Assembly: GCF_000315625.1 (NCBI RefSeq) | Contig: NW_005434666.1 | Coordinates: 899,363 to 963,362, forward strand | Direction of reading: 5' to 3' | Source: Guillardia theta CCMP2712 | Taxonomy: Eukaryota; Cryptophyceae; Pyrenomonadales; Geminigeraceae | DNA length: 64,000 bases | Shown: positions 1 to 11,469 of the stretch, in pieces | How positions within the stretch are numbered: the stretch's first letter is position 1 | Layout of the letters: every line of letters begins with the position of its first letter | The notes under the pieces: model-generated | What the model saw: only the letters and a program-made list of their open reading frames with translations | Databases searched by the model: none | What the model was told of the DNA's origin: nothing | Translations under genes and position numbers: made by a program

Positions 1-267
1 GTGGGGTAGCAAACGAAGAGTCGGGATGCTGGTTCTCAGGCTTGAGTCGCTGGGTGGCGTGAGCGGCCCAACATGCGTGCCGAAGAATCCTCCTATCGTG
101 ACGAAATGGGGAACCTTTGATGGTGAGAAGAATGATGTGCTTGCTTGTCTCCCTGTATCGCCCTCCCCATCTTGTGTCATGGCTCCTTGTCCGATTCCTC
201 CTAGTGGCTGCTCGATAGTTGGATCGTCGTCGGGCGTTAAACCATTGCGCTGATCAGAAAATTGCAT
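1..267 (-). CDS. Partial coding exon at left edge
   Basis: On the minus strand a frame stays open from an ATG at 267 to the window edge, rich in Ser, Pro, Thr and Gly. It includes the stretches SDQRNGLTPDDDPTIEQPLG and VPHFVTIGGFFGTHVG. I do not recognise a family. The frame is also open upstream of this ATG to about 310, so it could be an internal exon. Because the next gene to the right is also on the minus strand and its C-terminus is uncertain, this may be a further exon of that gene rather than a separate one. Confidence 0.35.
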   Translation of the reverse strand, partial: MQFSDQRNGLTPDDDPTIEQPLGGIGQGAMTQDGEGDTGRQASTSFFSPSKVPHFVTIGGFFGTHVGPLTPPSDSSLRTSIPTLRLLPH

Positions 268-633
268 TTCAGGTTGCAATGGTTGTACAGATTGTACACC
301 TGGAAATGATGTTGTCGGCGACTATATGCAGCAAAATGCTATTGCTGGGAGGTGAAATCTGGATAGCGTTTTGACATCAGTTGACCGTTCTTTGACAGAG
401 TCGCTTTCATCTAAAGTTTTGGTACATGTGTCTGCCAAGAATGAATGTGTAAAGACTTTATGGATGGATGTATACGCGTTTTATAGACGGATGGTAAACA
501 CGTAAATGCATGTAAGATTGCTTCAAGTGTGCAAAAACATGCTTCATTGAGGCAAATCATGTTGCCCTTGATCAAATCTCCACAGCATGTACAAGTGTGA
601 CAGGTCAGAGATACAAACGTAAATTCTATTTGT
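268..633. other. Intergenic or intronic stretch, no gene seen
   Basis: AT-richer DNA with a short minus-strand Cys-rich frame that shows no splice-consistent coding pattern. It would be the 3' flank of the U-box-like gene, or an intron if that gene continues to the window edge. Confidence 0.4.
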
Positions 634-2228
634 TCACAGAAAATCGAAATTCGCGCACACAGGCTGTGGAACAAAATGATTTTGACAAAACCTCAAAACC
701 TTGATTGGAATCGTCAAGCGGAAGCTGTGCAAGTGTGTGGCCGTACCTGAATCAAGGATTCCTTTCTGACAGACATGGCATCTCACAGAGGATTTCTGAC
801 GTGCTTGCTCCTCTTTCTCTCTCGCGCTGATTTCTTGCTGCTCCTTTTCTCGGAGTTCCCTTTCAGCTGCTTTCTTCTCCTTCTCCTATCCCGTCATGAT
901 GAGATTATCCACGTCAGACCCAAGTTACATGTACCCTCTCTTTCTTCATCTTCTTCTTCAGTTTCTCTTTCATCTTCTTCATCTCTGCCAATGCAGCTGC
1001 TTCTTCTTCTGCTTTCTGTTGAGCAATCCTAGCCTGTGAATGGCGTTATGGTGGGCAGGGCTCACATAACAGAACCTCCTCCTCCTGCTGTCTCTTCGCC
1101 TCAAGATTCTTCTGCTTTTCTTCTTCTTTGTGCTCCAGAAAATTCTTGAGCTTGATTGCATCTTCCACCTCCTGTGCCCAACTTCATTCACACCATCCAA
1201 GTTCCACCGGCCTTCACTTGCCTGCACTGCAGCTGCTACTTCCCATTCTTTCTCCTCCTCTTCAGCTCTCAACCTTTCAGAAGCTTGGACCGCAGCTTGC
1301 TCCAGCTCAGCTTCTTGGTTCTGCAAGGTTGTGAACAACATGCTGACGACAGGAAGGCGGTGGGACCTCACGTTGGATGTGCTCGATCACATGGGCGCGA
1401 TTACGCTCCCTCTGCGCTGCTTCTTGTCTTCTTGCCTCCTCCTGTCTTAACCTCCTGCTTTCCTGCTTCTGTCTCCTCACCTCTGCTTCTCTCTCTGCCT
1501 GCTCGATGCAGGTCACCTGACAAGGACCCCGAGCTCGTCCTGCCCCACCTGAGCTGCCAGTCGCTCTGCAACCCTGACAAAGGAGTCGGAGTCCTCTAGC
1601 GACGCGTCTCGGAGATCTGCCAGGATGTTGGAATGATCTATCAAGTCGGGAAAATCTGTTTCCTCCATGGTCCAGCCTTGCTTGCGACGCTCCCATGGGT
1701 CAACCTCGTCTTTGTCGTCGTCTATGACTACCAAACCTGGGCCTTGCCCACTAGCAGGCTCCTTCCTCACGACCTTCGAGCATGCACGGCGAGGGTTCTC
1801 CTTTCTCCGGAATTGGAAGAGACCAAGGAGGGCAAGCGAAGCCTCCCTCCTCAAGTTCCGTGCCCTCGTGTCATCGACGGAACTCCCCTCCCCGGCACTT
1901 TGATGGCTTGCTGAAGATCGAAGGCCTCGGTGACAGAAATCCTTCCATGGAGCTGTCTTGAAGCACCTATCTCCATGCAGTGCTTGTCCAACCGCAGGCA
2001 GTCCTCGCGCGTGAGCATCCTCCGGTTGTAGGGGTTCTCGAACCTCCCTTGCGAGATCATGTACTCTGCCAGCACCTGCCCGTCAAACAAGTGCTTCTTC
2101 CCTCCCGCCATGGGCAGCCCTTTCTCATCGAGCATGGGGAGCTGGAAGGGAGGGACTGGCAGGTCTCGGAGGGGTTGCAGAGTTATGGGATCCTCCTCCT
2201 CCTCCTCCCTCCACCATCGGTCTCCCAT
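634..2228 (-). CDS. U-box-like (DPIT...PxxRRxLT) protein with long coiled coil
   Basis: About eight exons with small introns. Exon 1 starts MGDRWWREEEEEDPITLQPL and contains a U-box-like signature: DPIT-x-xP, then LFDGQVLAEYM, ENPYNRRMLTREDCLRLD. U-box and related RING-like folds usually recruit E2 enzymes; that role here is inference. Exon 2 (from 1910) has the acidic VVIDDDKDEVDPWE and EETDFPDL motifs. The following exons are Glu/Lys/Arg-rich coiled coil (AEREAEVRRQKQE, EVEDAIKLKNFLEHKEEEKQ, EKEKKAAERELREKEQ). Introns at 1911-1966 and 1172-1221 are well defined; the latter has a GC donor (CAG/GCAAGT). The last exon ends either at 634 after a Cys-rich tail (CHVCQKG) or a few codons away if a GTACGG donor is used. 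The 470 bp upstream is shared with CLPTM1 as a head-to-head promoter region. Confidence 0.6.
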
Positions 2229-2698
2229 GGATGATGATTGCGCGTCGGGTAGTTTTGCAGGACAAAAAAAGGACCTTGTCCGGCGATCGCGAGACATGCA
2301 GGGAACAGTGCATGGAAGCAGTATAGGAGGGGAGAGGTGGAGAGGAAGGAAGGGGTTGGGAGGAAGGGATAGAGGTGGATAGGGAGAGCAAGAGGTTGAG
2401 AGAGGTGAGAGAGCGAAGGAAAGGACGAGAAGAAGGAGGGAGGGCGTGACTGAGGAGGTGGAGGCATGTGATGTGAAAGCATGCGAGTGCGAGGTCATCA
2501 GGATGGGTCGTGAAGCGGGAAAGGGAGCGAGACAGGCAGGCAGTGTCATGGAGATGTAAAGATACACCGTCAGGGTGTTGATGTTGAGGGACAAGGCAAG
2601 AACAGCAGGGACTGTCTGCGTCCTGCGAAACTTGAAGACATATCAACCTGAGAGCTTGTCAACAGAGAAGGAGCCCAGCACTACAGGCAGTGATCAGC
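2229..2698. promoter_or_regulatory. Head-to-head intergenic region, probable bidirectional promoter
   Basis: This 470 bp lies between the first ATG of the minus-strand U-box-like gene and the proposed first ATG of CLPTM1 on the plus strand. It is purine-rich on the plus strand (repeated GGGA, AGAGG). No TATA-like box is obvious. Promoter function is inferred from position only. Confidence 0.35.
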
Positions 2699-5350
2699 AT
2701 GGCGAGTACAGGAGGGCAAGCTCCTGCTGAACCAGCGGTAACGACCGAGAACCTTCGTCTTCGCCTTGCTCATTCTTGTACAGCCTGCAGCCGGTGCGGG
2801 ACGCGCGGTTAAAGGAGCTGAGATGTTTGCTGCTCTTCCTCAGATGGCGATCTTCATGCTCATGTGAATGCACAGGAGGGGGAAAGGGGAGGAGAGGAGG
2901 AGGAGGAGGAGGAGGAGGAGGAAAGCGAGGGAGCGAGGGAGCGAGGGAGCGAGGGAGCGAGGGAGCGAGGGAGCGAGGGAGGGAGGGAGGGAGGGGGGGA
3001 GGAGCGTCTCACTCTGTCACAGAAGGAAGCTTGTCTGCGTGAGCTCAAGGCCTTCAAGATCCTTGGCGGTTGTTGATCTCAAGCATCCCAACAAAACTTG
3101 ATGCTGCTGCTGCTCNNNNNNNNNNNNNNNNNNNNNNNNNNNNNNNNNNNNNNNNNNNNNNNNNNNNNNNNNNNNNNNNNNNNNNNNNNNNNNNNNNNNN
3201 NNNNNNNNNNNNNNNTTCATCAACTTGGGCAAGTGGTTCAGCAACTGAAACAATCACAAAGGGAGCAACTTATGCTTCTATATCAATACTTGGAGGTGAT
3301 AAAGCAAATCCATATCAAGGATTTTCAGCAACTGGTATGTCTGGATATGGTGCTCTGTGGGGGGAGCAGGAGGAGGAGAGGGAACAGGAGGAGATGGGGG
3401 GGCGGGGAGCATGAGGAGTTCTCAAAGCTGCTGTAGGTGGTCGACCATATTCAGCCCTCAGTTCCAGCCAAGTGCGTGAGAACTCCTGCAACCCGCATGC
3501 TCTGACGGAGAAGCATCGCAGAAAAGCTTGAGGGGCCCGCGGGAGGGTTGGAGGGAGCGAAGCTGTCGGCGCAACTGCAGCAGGTACATGGAAGAGCAGA
3601 TCCTCCTGCCGTGGGGATGACGGGAAGGAACAGGAGAGCAGGTCGGCATCTGCGGCAGCGGGGCCTGCAGGGCATGCGGGAGTAAGACGTCCCCTTTGGA
3701 ATTTTGGACAGGAGTTCGAGCTGTAAGCTGAGAGCAGTGCGACTGATCGCTGATAGTCCTGCCTACAGCTACGTCTTCCTCGCCTCCTCCAACGAGACCC
3801 TCACGCACCTGACCATGTCCTCTGTCGGGTTGAACGTGCAGGGAAGGGAGCTCTGATCTGGCACGAGAAGGTCTTCCTCCTACCTCCTCCTCCTCCTCCT
3901 CCTCCTCCTTCACCACCACCACCAAAACCACTACCTCCTCCTCCTATTCCTCCTCCTCCTATTCCTCCTCTCCCTTCACCATCAACACCAACACCAACAC
4001 CTTCTCCTCCTCCTCCTCCTCCTCCTCCTCCTCATCATCATCATCATCATCATCATCCTCATCCTCTACCTCCCTTGCTCGGCTTTTCCCTCCCTTGGCA
4101 GACCCCATCACTTCCAATTCTCCCAAAAGCATCCTGCTCACTTTTGTTGTCCTTGCTCTTTCATCGTCATCATATCATCATTCCACTATCTCCATCGTTT
4201 TTCTATTCCAACTGTCCGTTGTTTCCTTTCTTGACCTTCTTGATCAAATTTTCGCAGAATCTGTTTCTCAATTCTGCTCCATTGAAGGGGAACACCAGAT
4301 TGTTCAACCGCTCATTGACGAAGAACGATTTACATCTGCCATGGTACTTCAAGCTGACTGCAAACGTCGCTGTATTGCAACCCACTCTTTGTTCTCGGTT
4401 TTGCAGCGCTTTTAGATGTTGTTGCGCGCATGTCTTGAATCTGTCGTCATGATAACTCAGTTTTCCCATCCTTTCCTCCTCTGAAGCTCCTGACAGGCAT
4501 AATCAGTCTGTATTTGCGCACGTCTACTTCGTCAGAAATGGGGTCCCGTCAGCCCTTGCCTTGATCTCGCTTACCTGGACCCGCAGGCGGATCCTCTGGG
4601 AGGAGGAGGCAACGCTGATGTCGCGCATGGCGTGTTCAAGTATCAGAAGAAATTTGTTATCGTGATGGAGGGGATAACGAAATTCTTCAGCCTGATCTCG
4701 CACGCTCCCCGGCCGAAGGCGAAGAAGACCAAGAACCTGATAACAGGCGACATGTCGGAGAGAGATCAGGTATGGGACTTGTAAGGAGCCGCCGAGTCCT
4801 GAGCAGCACCAGGAAATCATGGCGGCCAACGCCAAGCTCAACATCACAGAGGAGCGAGAGGTCGCATGCTCGATAAGGAGCCGATGGTCTGTGATGCTGA
4901 GAGCAGAATGAGATTATCCCTATGTGGAAGCCAGAGATCTACATCGACATTGTTGAGGAGGTCTGCTGCTGTTACTCCTTCCCCTCCCTCCTTGCCTGCC
5001 TGCCTTGCCTCCTCACTATACGCTCCTGTCCATCCCCCTCCCTCTTGCTTCTCCTCTTCTACTCACATCGGCCATGATTTCCTCTCGTTCTGCTTACCTT
5101 CACTCCAGACGTCCGTCTTTCCTGGCAACGGAATTCCACAGCCGATGCTCGACCATATGAAGTTTGACTCGGATGGAAGGTAAGGAGGAACAAGCTCGCG
5201 AGAAAGGGAGGAAGTCAATACGAAAGAAGAAGGAAGGAGGAGAGGAGGAGGATTTAGAGGGAGCCGACCAGGAGGAGGAGCAAGAGGAGGTGAAGTGGAG
5301 AGCAGGAAGAGGGGGGAGAGCAGGAGGAGATGAGTAAGGGACATCATTAT

Positions 5351-5391
<41 letters not shown>

Positions 5392-8300
5392 GGAGACTGT
5401 GGAGGTACTGACAGGGCCGCAGCTACTTTCCCATCATGCATCTCAACGAGTTCTGGTTGACCAAGGGGATGATGATCCACGTGAACGAGACAGTCGATCA
5501 CCTTCCTCTCGTCCTCCACTTCCGGTCAGTTAACCTCCAAGGAGCCTCCGCTACTCTCCCTCCCTCCCTCTCCTCCCTCCATCCCATCTTCCTGCTCCCT
5601 CCCCCCCTGCTCCCTTCCCTCCTGCTCCCTCCCTCCTGCTCCCTCCCTCCTTCTAGCTTCTTGACTTCATTTTTCCTCTTCCTATCCCCCGCAGGTGTCA
5701 AGGTCGCTTCACATGGCTCATGGTCATCCAGTGGGGAACTTCAATGCAGCAGCAGGTGATTATCTTCCTGCGGCGAGACGAATGTGACGTCTCCTCCTCC
5801 TCCCCTCCCCTCCCTTTCTCTCTTCTTCCTCCTCTCTGCTTTCCTTCCTCTTCTCTTCTATCCTTCCTCCCCTTCCTCCCGCTACTCCTTCCTCATCTCC
5901 TCTCCTCTCTCCTCTCTCCTCTCTCCTCTTCCCTTCCCTTCCCTTCCCTTCCCTTCCCTTCCCTTCCCGTGTCTTCCCGCATCACCGTCATTTCTCGTCC
6001 TCTGCAGCGAAGCATCGGCACAGCATCGGAGGGCGATCATGACGAGCTCAAGAGGATTCTGCTCGAGAGCAACCCGTGAGGAGCATCCAAGGCAGTCAGC
6101 GCTTCTGACGTCCTCTCAGCTACCTCCTCGCCATCACCGGGATAGTGTCCCTCCTCCACACCGTCTTCGATTTCCTCGCGTTCAAGAATGGTAGGAGAGG
6201 AGGAGGAGGAGGAGGAGGAGGAGGATGGAGGAGGAGGAGGAGGAGGAGGAGGAGGAGGTTGTAACGGATTCTACAGACATCTCATTCTGGAGGAAGGTGG
6301 ACTCGATGCAGGGGCTCTCAGTCAGGAGCATCTTCACCAACATGTGAGGAGGGAGGCGATTGGAGCTGCTCCTGACCAGCACAACAGCATCACGCAGACG
6401 ATCATATTCCTCTACCTGCTCGACAACGACACGTCGTGGCTGGTGAGAGGAGAGGAGGCGAGAGGAAGCAAGAGAGGGCGCAGGGATCAGGATGAGGATG
6501 AGGGAGGGTTGGCAGGTAGCAAGACCTGAACCTGACGGTTCTGGTTGCAGATCCTCCTTTCTTCGGGCGTTGGGCTTCTGATCGGTATCCCTCTTGTTTC
6601 CTCATCATCATCTTCATCATCATCGTCCTCCTCCTCCTCCTCCTCCTCCTCCTCCTCCTCCTCCTCTAACTTCACTCTCTCCCCCTTTCCGCCCGCTTCT
6701 CGTTCTTCTTACCTGCATACAGAAATCTGGAAGGTGAAGAAGGCAATGAATGTACTAGTTCTGCCCCAGGTGATTCCCTTTCGTTCATGAAAGGGACGAT
6801 GAGAATGAGGAAGATGGCGATGGCCATGACGACGATGATGACCTTGATTGTAGTTTCCTTTCATCAAGCTCAACTACAAAGATTCCTACAAGTCAGAAAC
6901 GATGAGATATGACCAGGTTCTTCATACTCAAACTACCAACCTCCGTTTTCTCCTCCTATCCTTCCTTTCCTTCTTCCCTTCCTTGCTTCGCTCCTCTCAC
7001 CATGTTGCAGATCGCTATGAAATATCTCTCTTACGTGCTCTACCCGCTCTCCCTCGGTTTCTCCATCTACAGGTAACTTCTCAAGTTACTTTTCCCTTTC
7101 CCGTCACTGACGTCGGAACTTCAAGTTTGATGTACAACCAGCACAAGAGCTGGTGGTCTTGGATCCTTTCATCGGGTACCTCTCCCTCCCTCTTCCTCCC
7201 TCTCCCCATCCCTCCCTCCCTCCCTCCCTCCCTCCATCCATCCATCCATCCATCCATCCATCCCTTCTCCACTCCCTTCCTCCTCCTCTCATCGTTTCTT
7301 CATTAGCCGTTGGTTGCGTTTATACATTCGGCTTCATCATGATGACGCCGCAGCTCTTCATCAACTATAAGGTGACTTGCTTCCTTCTCCTCCTCCTCCT
7401 CCTCCTCTCTCCTCCTCTCTCCTCCTCTCTCCTCCTCTCTCCTCTCCTCCTCTTCACTTCTCTTCCTAAACCTTCGCAGCTCAAGAGCGTCGCGCACTTG
7501 CCTTGGAGAGCGATGATTTACAAAGTGAGTGAAGAATCATATTGATCACGATGTTGATTATAACGACGACGTCGGTGACGACTTTGCAGTTTCTCAACAC
7601 AATCATCGATGATCTTTTCGCCTTTGTGATCAAGTGAAGAACTTTGCCTTCGTGATCAAGTGAAGAGACGCCGGGGCTGATATGTGTCTGTCAGAATGCC
7701 AACTCTGCACAGACTTTCTGTCTTCAGAGACGGTGAGGACAACATCATTGTGTCTTGACTTTCCTTCTTGTGAGAGTTTGCTATATCAGACCTTATCTTC
7801 TTGATCTACTTGTATCAGCGATGGACATACAGGTAAACCTCCCTCTTCTCCCTCCTCCTCCTCCTCCTCCTCCTCCCTCCCTCTTGTTGACTCCACCACA
7901 CACCCTCTTCCTAACTTTCCCCTCCTCCTTCATGTTCCAGCCCTCGTTCCCCCCCTTTCTTCCTTCATTCCCTCCCTCAAAATCTCCTCCCTCCTTCCCT
8001 CCCTCCCTCAATCCATCCATCCATCCACAAATCCCTCTTTGCTTTTATACCCTCCTCCTCCTCCTCCTCCTCACATTCCCTCCTCCTCCTTCTCCCTTGG
8101 CGCTTCCCTTTCGTTTCCTTCCGCCTCCTCCTTCGCCTCTCCCCTTCATTCCTCTGACTTTCCTCTCTAGGGTAGACAAGAAACGACCCAACGGTTCGAG
8201 CCCTTGGCTTCCCTTCCTGCCTTTCGCTCGATTGCCTCCCATCGCCTTCCGCCTGCATTGGACCCCCCTTGCTATTTTGCCATCCTATGCTCGTCCTCCC

Positions 8301-8564
8301 CTAGCTCTACCACCTCCTTCCTCCTTTACCTCTTAGCCTCTAAGCTCCTTGCCTCCTCCTCCACCACCACAACTACCTCCTCCTCCTCCTCCTCCAATCC
8401 CCCCCCCTCCTCCTCCTCCTCCTGAATCACTTCGGCAGAATACGGCATGGTTGCCAAGGACGCGGAAGAGAGCACGCAGGTTCAGATTGTGTCTGTTTCC
8501 TCCCTTTACTCTCATCACTCATAATGTACAGGATCCAGCTCAACCCCAGCAGGAGAAACAATAA
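2699..8564 (+). CDS. CLPTM1: CLPTM1-family multipass membrane protein
   Basis: Orthologue of cleft lip and palate transmembrane protein 1, an ER-associated multipass protein family. About 25 small exons follow the family order: HVYFVRNG (4510-4540), TKNLITGDMSERDQ (near 4750), EIIPMWKPEIYIDIVEE (4907-4960), GNGIPQPMLDHMKFDSDG (5120-5180), YFPIMHLNEFW (5420), RFTWLMVIQWGT (5700), ELKRILLESNP then YLLAITGIVS (6050-6190), SVRSIFTNM, IIFLYLLDNDTSWL, EIWKVKKAMNV, IAMKYLSYVLYPL, GFIMMTPQLFINYK (7330), LKSVAHLPWR, FLNTIIDDLFAFVIK, MPTLHRLSVFRDD, YLYQRWTYR, EYGMVAKDAEESTQ and a final DPAQPQQEKQ. Introns are longer than elsewhere because they hold CT and GGA simple repeats. The N-terminus is weak: the start MASTGGQAPAEPA is tentative, and a 100-base gap falls in the N-terminal part. 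The stop codon overlaps an AATAAA. Confidence 0.9.
2895..3001. repeat. GGA triplets followed by GAGGGAGC octamers
   Basis: About ten GGA copies run into tandem GAGGGAGC units and then GGGA units. It lies in the presumed first intron of CLPTM1, just before an assembly gap. Confidence 0.9.
3116..3215. other. Assembly gap (100 N)
   Basis: Run of N of placeholder length; true size unknown. It may hide one or more N-terminal CLPTM1 exons. Confidence 0.99.
3885..4065. repeat. CTC/ATC triplet arrays
   Basis: Pyrimidine-rich triplet tracts (CTCCTC, CACCAC, then CATCATCAT) in a CLPTM1 intron between the YVFLASSNETLTHL exon and the next candidate exon. Confidence 0.85.
5562..5970. repeat. Pyrimidine-rich intronic tracts (CCCTCC, CTCCTCT, CCCTT)
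   Basis: Two CLPTM1 introns made almost entirely of C and T, including about eight CCCTT units at 5930-5970. They flank the short exon at about 5695-5757. Confidence 0.8.
6189..6258. repeat. GGA triplet array
   Basis: Starts just after the donor of the CLPTM1 exon ending DFLAFKN, within the intron. Confidence 0.9.
6598..6668. repeat. TCA and TCC triplet array
   Basis: CLPTM1 intron following the GVGLLI exon; opposite purine/pyrimidine polarity to the array at 6189. Confidence 0.9.
7180..7270. repeat. CCCT and CCAT tetranucleotide tracts
   Basis: About seven CCCT units then about seven CCAT units in the intron between the HKSWWSW and VGCVYTFGF exons of CLPTM1. Confidence 0.9.
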
Positions 8565-8565
8565 A
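8560..8565 (+). promoter_or_regulatory. AATAAA polyadenylation-type hexamer overlapping the CLPTM1 stop codon
   Basis: The last codons CAA TAA run into AGC, so AATAAA shares bases with the stop codon TAA at 8562-8564. If used, the 3' UTR would be only about 10-30 bases. Confidence 0.45.
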
Positions 8566-8622
8566 GCTAGCCCCTCCTCGCATGTTCTCTCGATCTTAAC
8601 TCACCCCGTTGTTATCGACTCG

Positions 8623-8676
<54 letters not shown>

Positions 8677-9352
8677 TCACGTCTTATTACAATCGGCTCC
8701 ACCATCGTCGTATCCATCTTGATTATTTCATTTATCATCTCCATCATGGTCATCACAACCATCATCACCATCACCATCATCATCCTTCTTCTGCAACTCC
8801 AGCTGCTGTCTGCATCTTTCTGAATCTTTCCGTGAGAGGAACGCGGAGGTTGAGCTGCCTCAGTCGTCAGTCGTTGAGCTGCTGACCCCTCAAACCTTCA
8901 CCGAGTGAGGAGACGGAAAGTGAAGGCGGCGGGTAGAGGAGGGGCCTGACTGCTGCGGAGCTGGTGACATGAAGGAGGAGGAGGAGGATAGAACAACAAG
9001 AGGAGAGGAGAGAGGAAAGGGTTCTCAGGGAGACATGAAGACAAACAAGCAGGCATGTCGGCGGGTTGACGAAGATGATGGAGGGAGGGCGAGGGCGAGG
9101 GCGAGGGCGAGGGCGAGGGCGAGGACGAAGCATCATTGACCTCGGGGAATTGCGAAGAGTCAGGAGGTGCTGGGAGAGCTTGTCAACAACCGAAGGGAAA
9201 TCACAGATGAGAAGGACCAGCGAAAGATCTCTTTGGGCTCAACAGGTTGAAGCTGTTGAAAACCAATCTCAGCACCACATGAGGTCGAGAGCAATGCTCG
9301 CAACACAGCACATTCAGGGGCAAGGGAGCGTGAGACCGAGGAGTAGGAGGAC
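8565..9352. other. Tail-to-tail intergenic region with simple repeats
   Basis: Lies between the stops of CLPTM1 (+) and the next gene (-). It holds about 17 ATC triplets (8624-8676), a looser ATC-rich segment to about 8800 and a GGGCGA hexamer array (9086-9123). No coding exon is evident. It is by far the longest of the convergent spacers. Confidence 0.55.
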
Positions 9353-11450
9353 TCACTCGAGCTTCGGGACGGCAGCTTTCATGTCAGCCTCTTGAACGAT
9401 GCTCTTGAAGTCAGCGGGGAGAAGGTCCTTGCCCTGCAGGCTGGTGCAGGAGATGGGGAGAGGGTTGTGGTACTTTTCCCGGTTGTCTCTGAAGAACGAG
9501 TCCAGCATGCGCGCTTGCAGCTATCATGTGGTCATGTACGACTTTGCGGCATCGGCAGCACCTGGTGGCAGTAGAAGTGACAGCTGGGCTGCTGCTGAGC
9601 CTTGATCCAACGGAAAGTCTGAAACATCTTCAAAAGAGGGCGGGAGCGAGATCGGGAGCGGGAGCGGGAGCGGGAGCGGGAGCAGCACGAAGGGCGTATC
9701 ACCGGTATCTCTGCTTGCAGACCTTGGCGTTGTGATACGTGATGTGCCGATCTTTCTGGTTTCTTCTTGCTCTGCAGGGGTTCAGGCATCACATCGAGCA
9801 TTTGGATCTCATACCTTGGAGATCAAGATCAGAATCCCTTCCTGTTCAACAACGACTGGAGCGGAGCTAAAAGTAGACATGTACTTTGCGAGCTGAGTGG
9901 AGAATCATCGTGCTGACGTCATCTATGAATCTAGCCTTTATCACCTTCTTGAGATGCTTTTCGACTCTCTTCTTGCCTGACACGCACAAATGGCTATCAG
10001 AAGCTGCAGACGCAGTAGACTGAGTGGGCAGAGCAGGCAAGAACGAGCGAGAGTGAGTTGAAGGTTGTGTTGCTTACGTCTTGTCGGTAAGGACCAAACC
10101 TTCGATTGTTGTACATGTACTTCTTCTTCAAAAATCTGCTTCCTGTGTCGATGAAGAAAGGCTTTCAAAGCTTCGACGGCAATCTGGTATACAAAAGCCG
10201 TCAACAAGGTCGAGGAGGTGAAGAAGAAGAAGAAAGATTTCACAGCAAGGAGAAAAACGAGGTAGAACAGGATAGAATAGAGAGTGATAAGTAGAGACAA
10301 GATCTCCAACCTTGCATGACGTGACGCTAAATCGCATGCATGTCGCCATGTCATACTCGAAGACCTCGGGCCCATCGTCGCTCCAGGCCAGAACCTGAAC
10401 GACGTCACTGAAAGACATTCCGTTAGGATCATCCGCACTTTCATCAGCAAGGTTGGAGGAGGATGGTCGGCACAGGCAGGTACGCTCCTCTCCTGACCAA
10501 GGTGGCTCCGTGACGACAGAGTCTCGTGCAGAGGTCGTGGGGTTCCTGGAGGGGAAGAGGCGGGAGCAGGAGGAAGAGGAGAAGGAGGAGAAGGAGAAGG
10601 AGAAGGAGAAAGAAGAGAATGAGTAAGAGGAGGGGGACAAGAAGGTAAGTCTTGACACAGTTGATTCCTCAGACTCACCTTGGAAAGCTTCGAATGACAT
10701 CTCGCACGATGTTCGCTCAGAATTCCCAAGAGTGACGTTGAGGTACCAATTCCTCACTGACGTTGATACCTTGTACAAGTTGTCGGAAGGAAAGAATCTG
10801 AGCAGCTTCGCCATCAACCAGTGCTGCTCTACCGCTCTCCCAGCTCTGATTGCCAGCATCCTCTTCGTCTCTTCCACCACATGCCGCCTGCGCCGAATGC
10901 CCGCGTTCCCTAGACGGACGAATCCATGCTCCTTGCCTGTCGAAACACGCTGAAGGATCTCCCCAGTCATGAGCTGGAGGAGGAACTTGGGACTCTGTGT
11001 GCTCCTTGCTGTGAGAGGAGGAGCTGGCTTCTCGTCGGGTTCCAGGAGGACGAGGTTCTCAGGAATGAGCCGCATAGGAGCGCACAGGACATGCCAAACG
11101 AGCATTGCCCCCGTAGCCTCGCAGAACAGCGGCTTCGAGGTTTTCAACCAGCAGCGAAGCATGCAGACAAGACTCGTGCAGTGCGGCTCCCATGGCACGA
11201 TCTCCCAGCAGCCGAGGACTACACATACTTGATAGCTCCTCAGTTTCTCCTCCACCTCCTCCCCTTCCCGTCCAAACTCGTCGAGCCCTTCCAGCCCCCG
11301 AACGTCTAGGGTGACTTGTGAGGCTCTGGAGTGGAGGAGGCTGGAGATCGCATGCGTGAGAGTGACAAGGGAGGAGGAGGAGGGAGGGAGGCGATGGGAG
11401 CTCCCCGCGTCATCCAGTGTGTCTGTCATGACCACCAGCCATCGCACCAT
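9353..11450 (-). CDS. Conserved protein of unknown function, multi-exon
   Basis: I do not recognise the family. The minus strand shows a long open exon region from about 11450 to 10690 (TLTHAISSLLHSRASQVTLD, CEATGAMLVWHV, RVSTGKEHGFVRL, SVRNWYLNVTLGNSERTS). Further exons include DLCTRLCRHGATLVRRGAYL, DVVQVLAWSDDGPEVFEYDM (10330-10400), IAVEALKAFLHRHRKQIFEE (10130-10190), SAPVVVEQEGILILISK (near 9850) and RHITYHNAKVCK (9720). The last two join in phase: FQTFRWIKAQQQPSCHFYCH to LQARMLDSFFRDNREKYHNP, then a stop at 9353. The start at 11450 (MVRWLVVMTDTLDD) is tentative; a second Met lies at 11429. Low-complexity CTC and hexamer tracts sit in the introns. It shares a GC-rich upstream region with the DoxX-like gene. 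Confidence 0.6.
9640..9690. repeat. GAGCGG hexamer array
   Basis: About six GAGCGG units, intronic in the unidentified minus-strand gene; related in form to the GAGCAG arrays at 28.2, 42.1, 52.8 and 58.4 kb. Confidence 0.85.
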
Positions 11451-11469
11451 TCCGCCAGTAACGGCCGTC

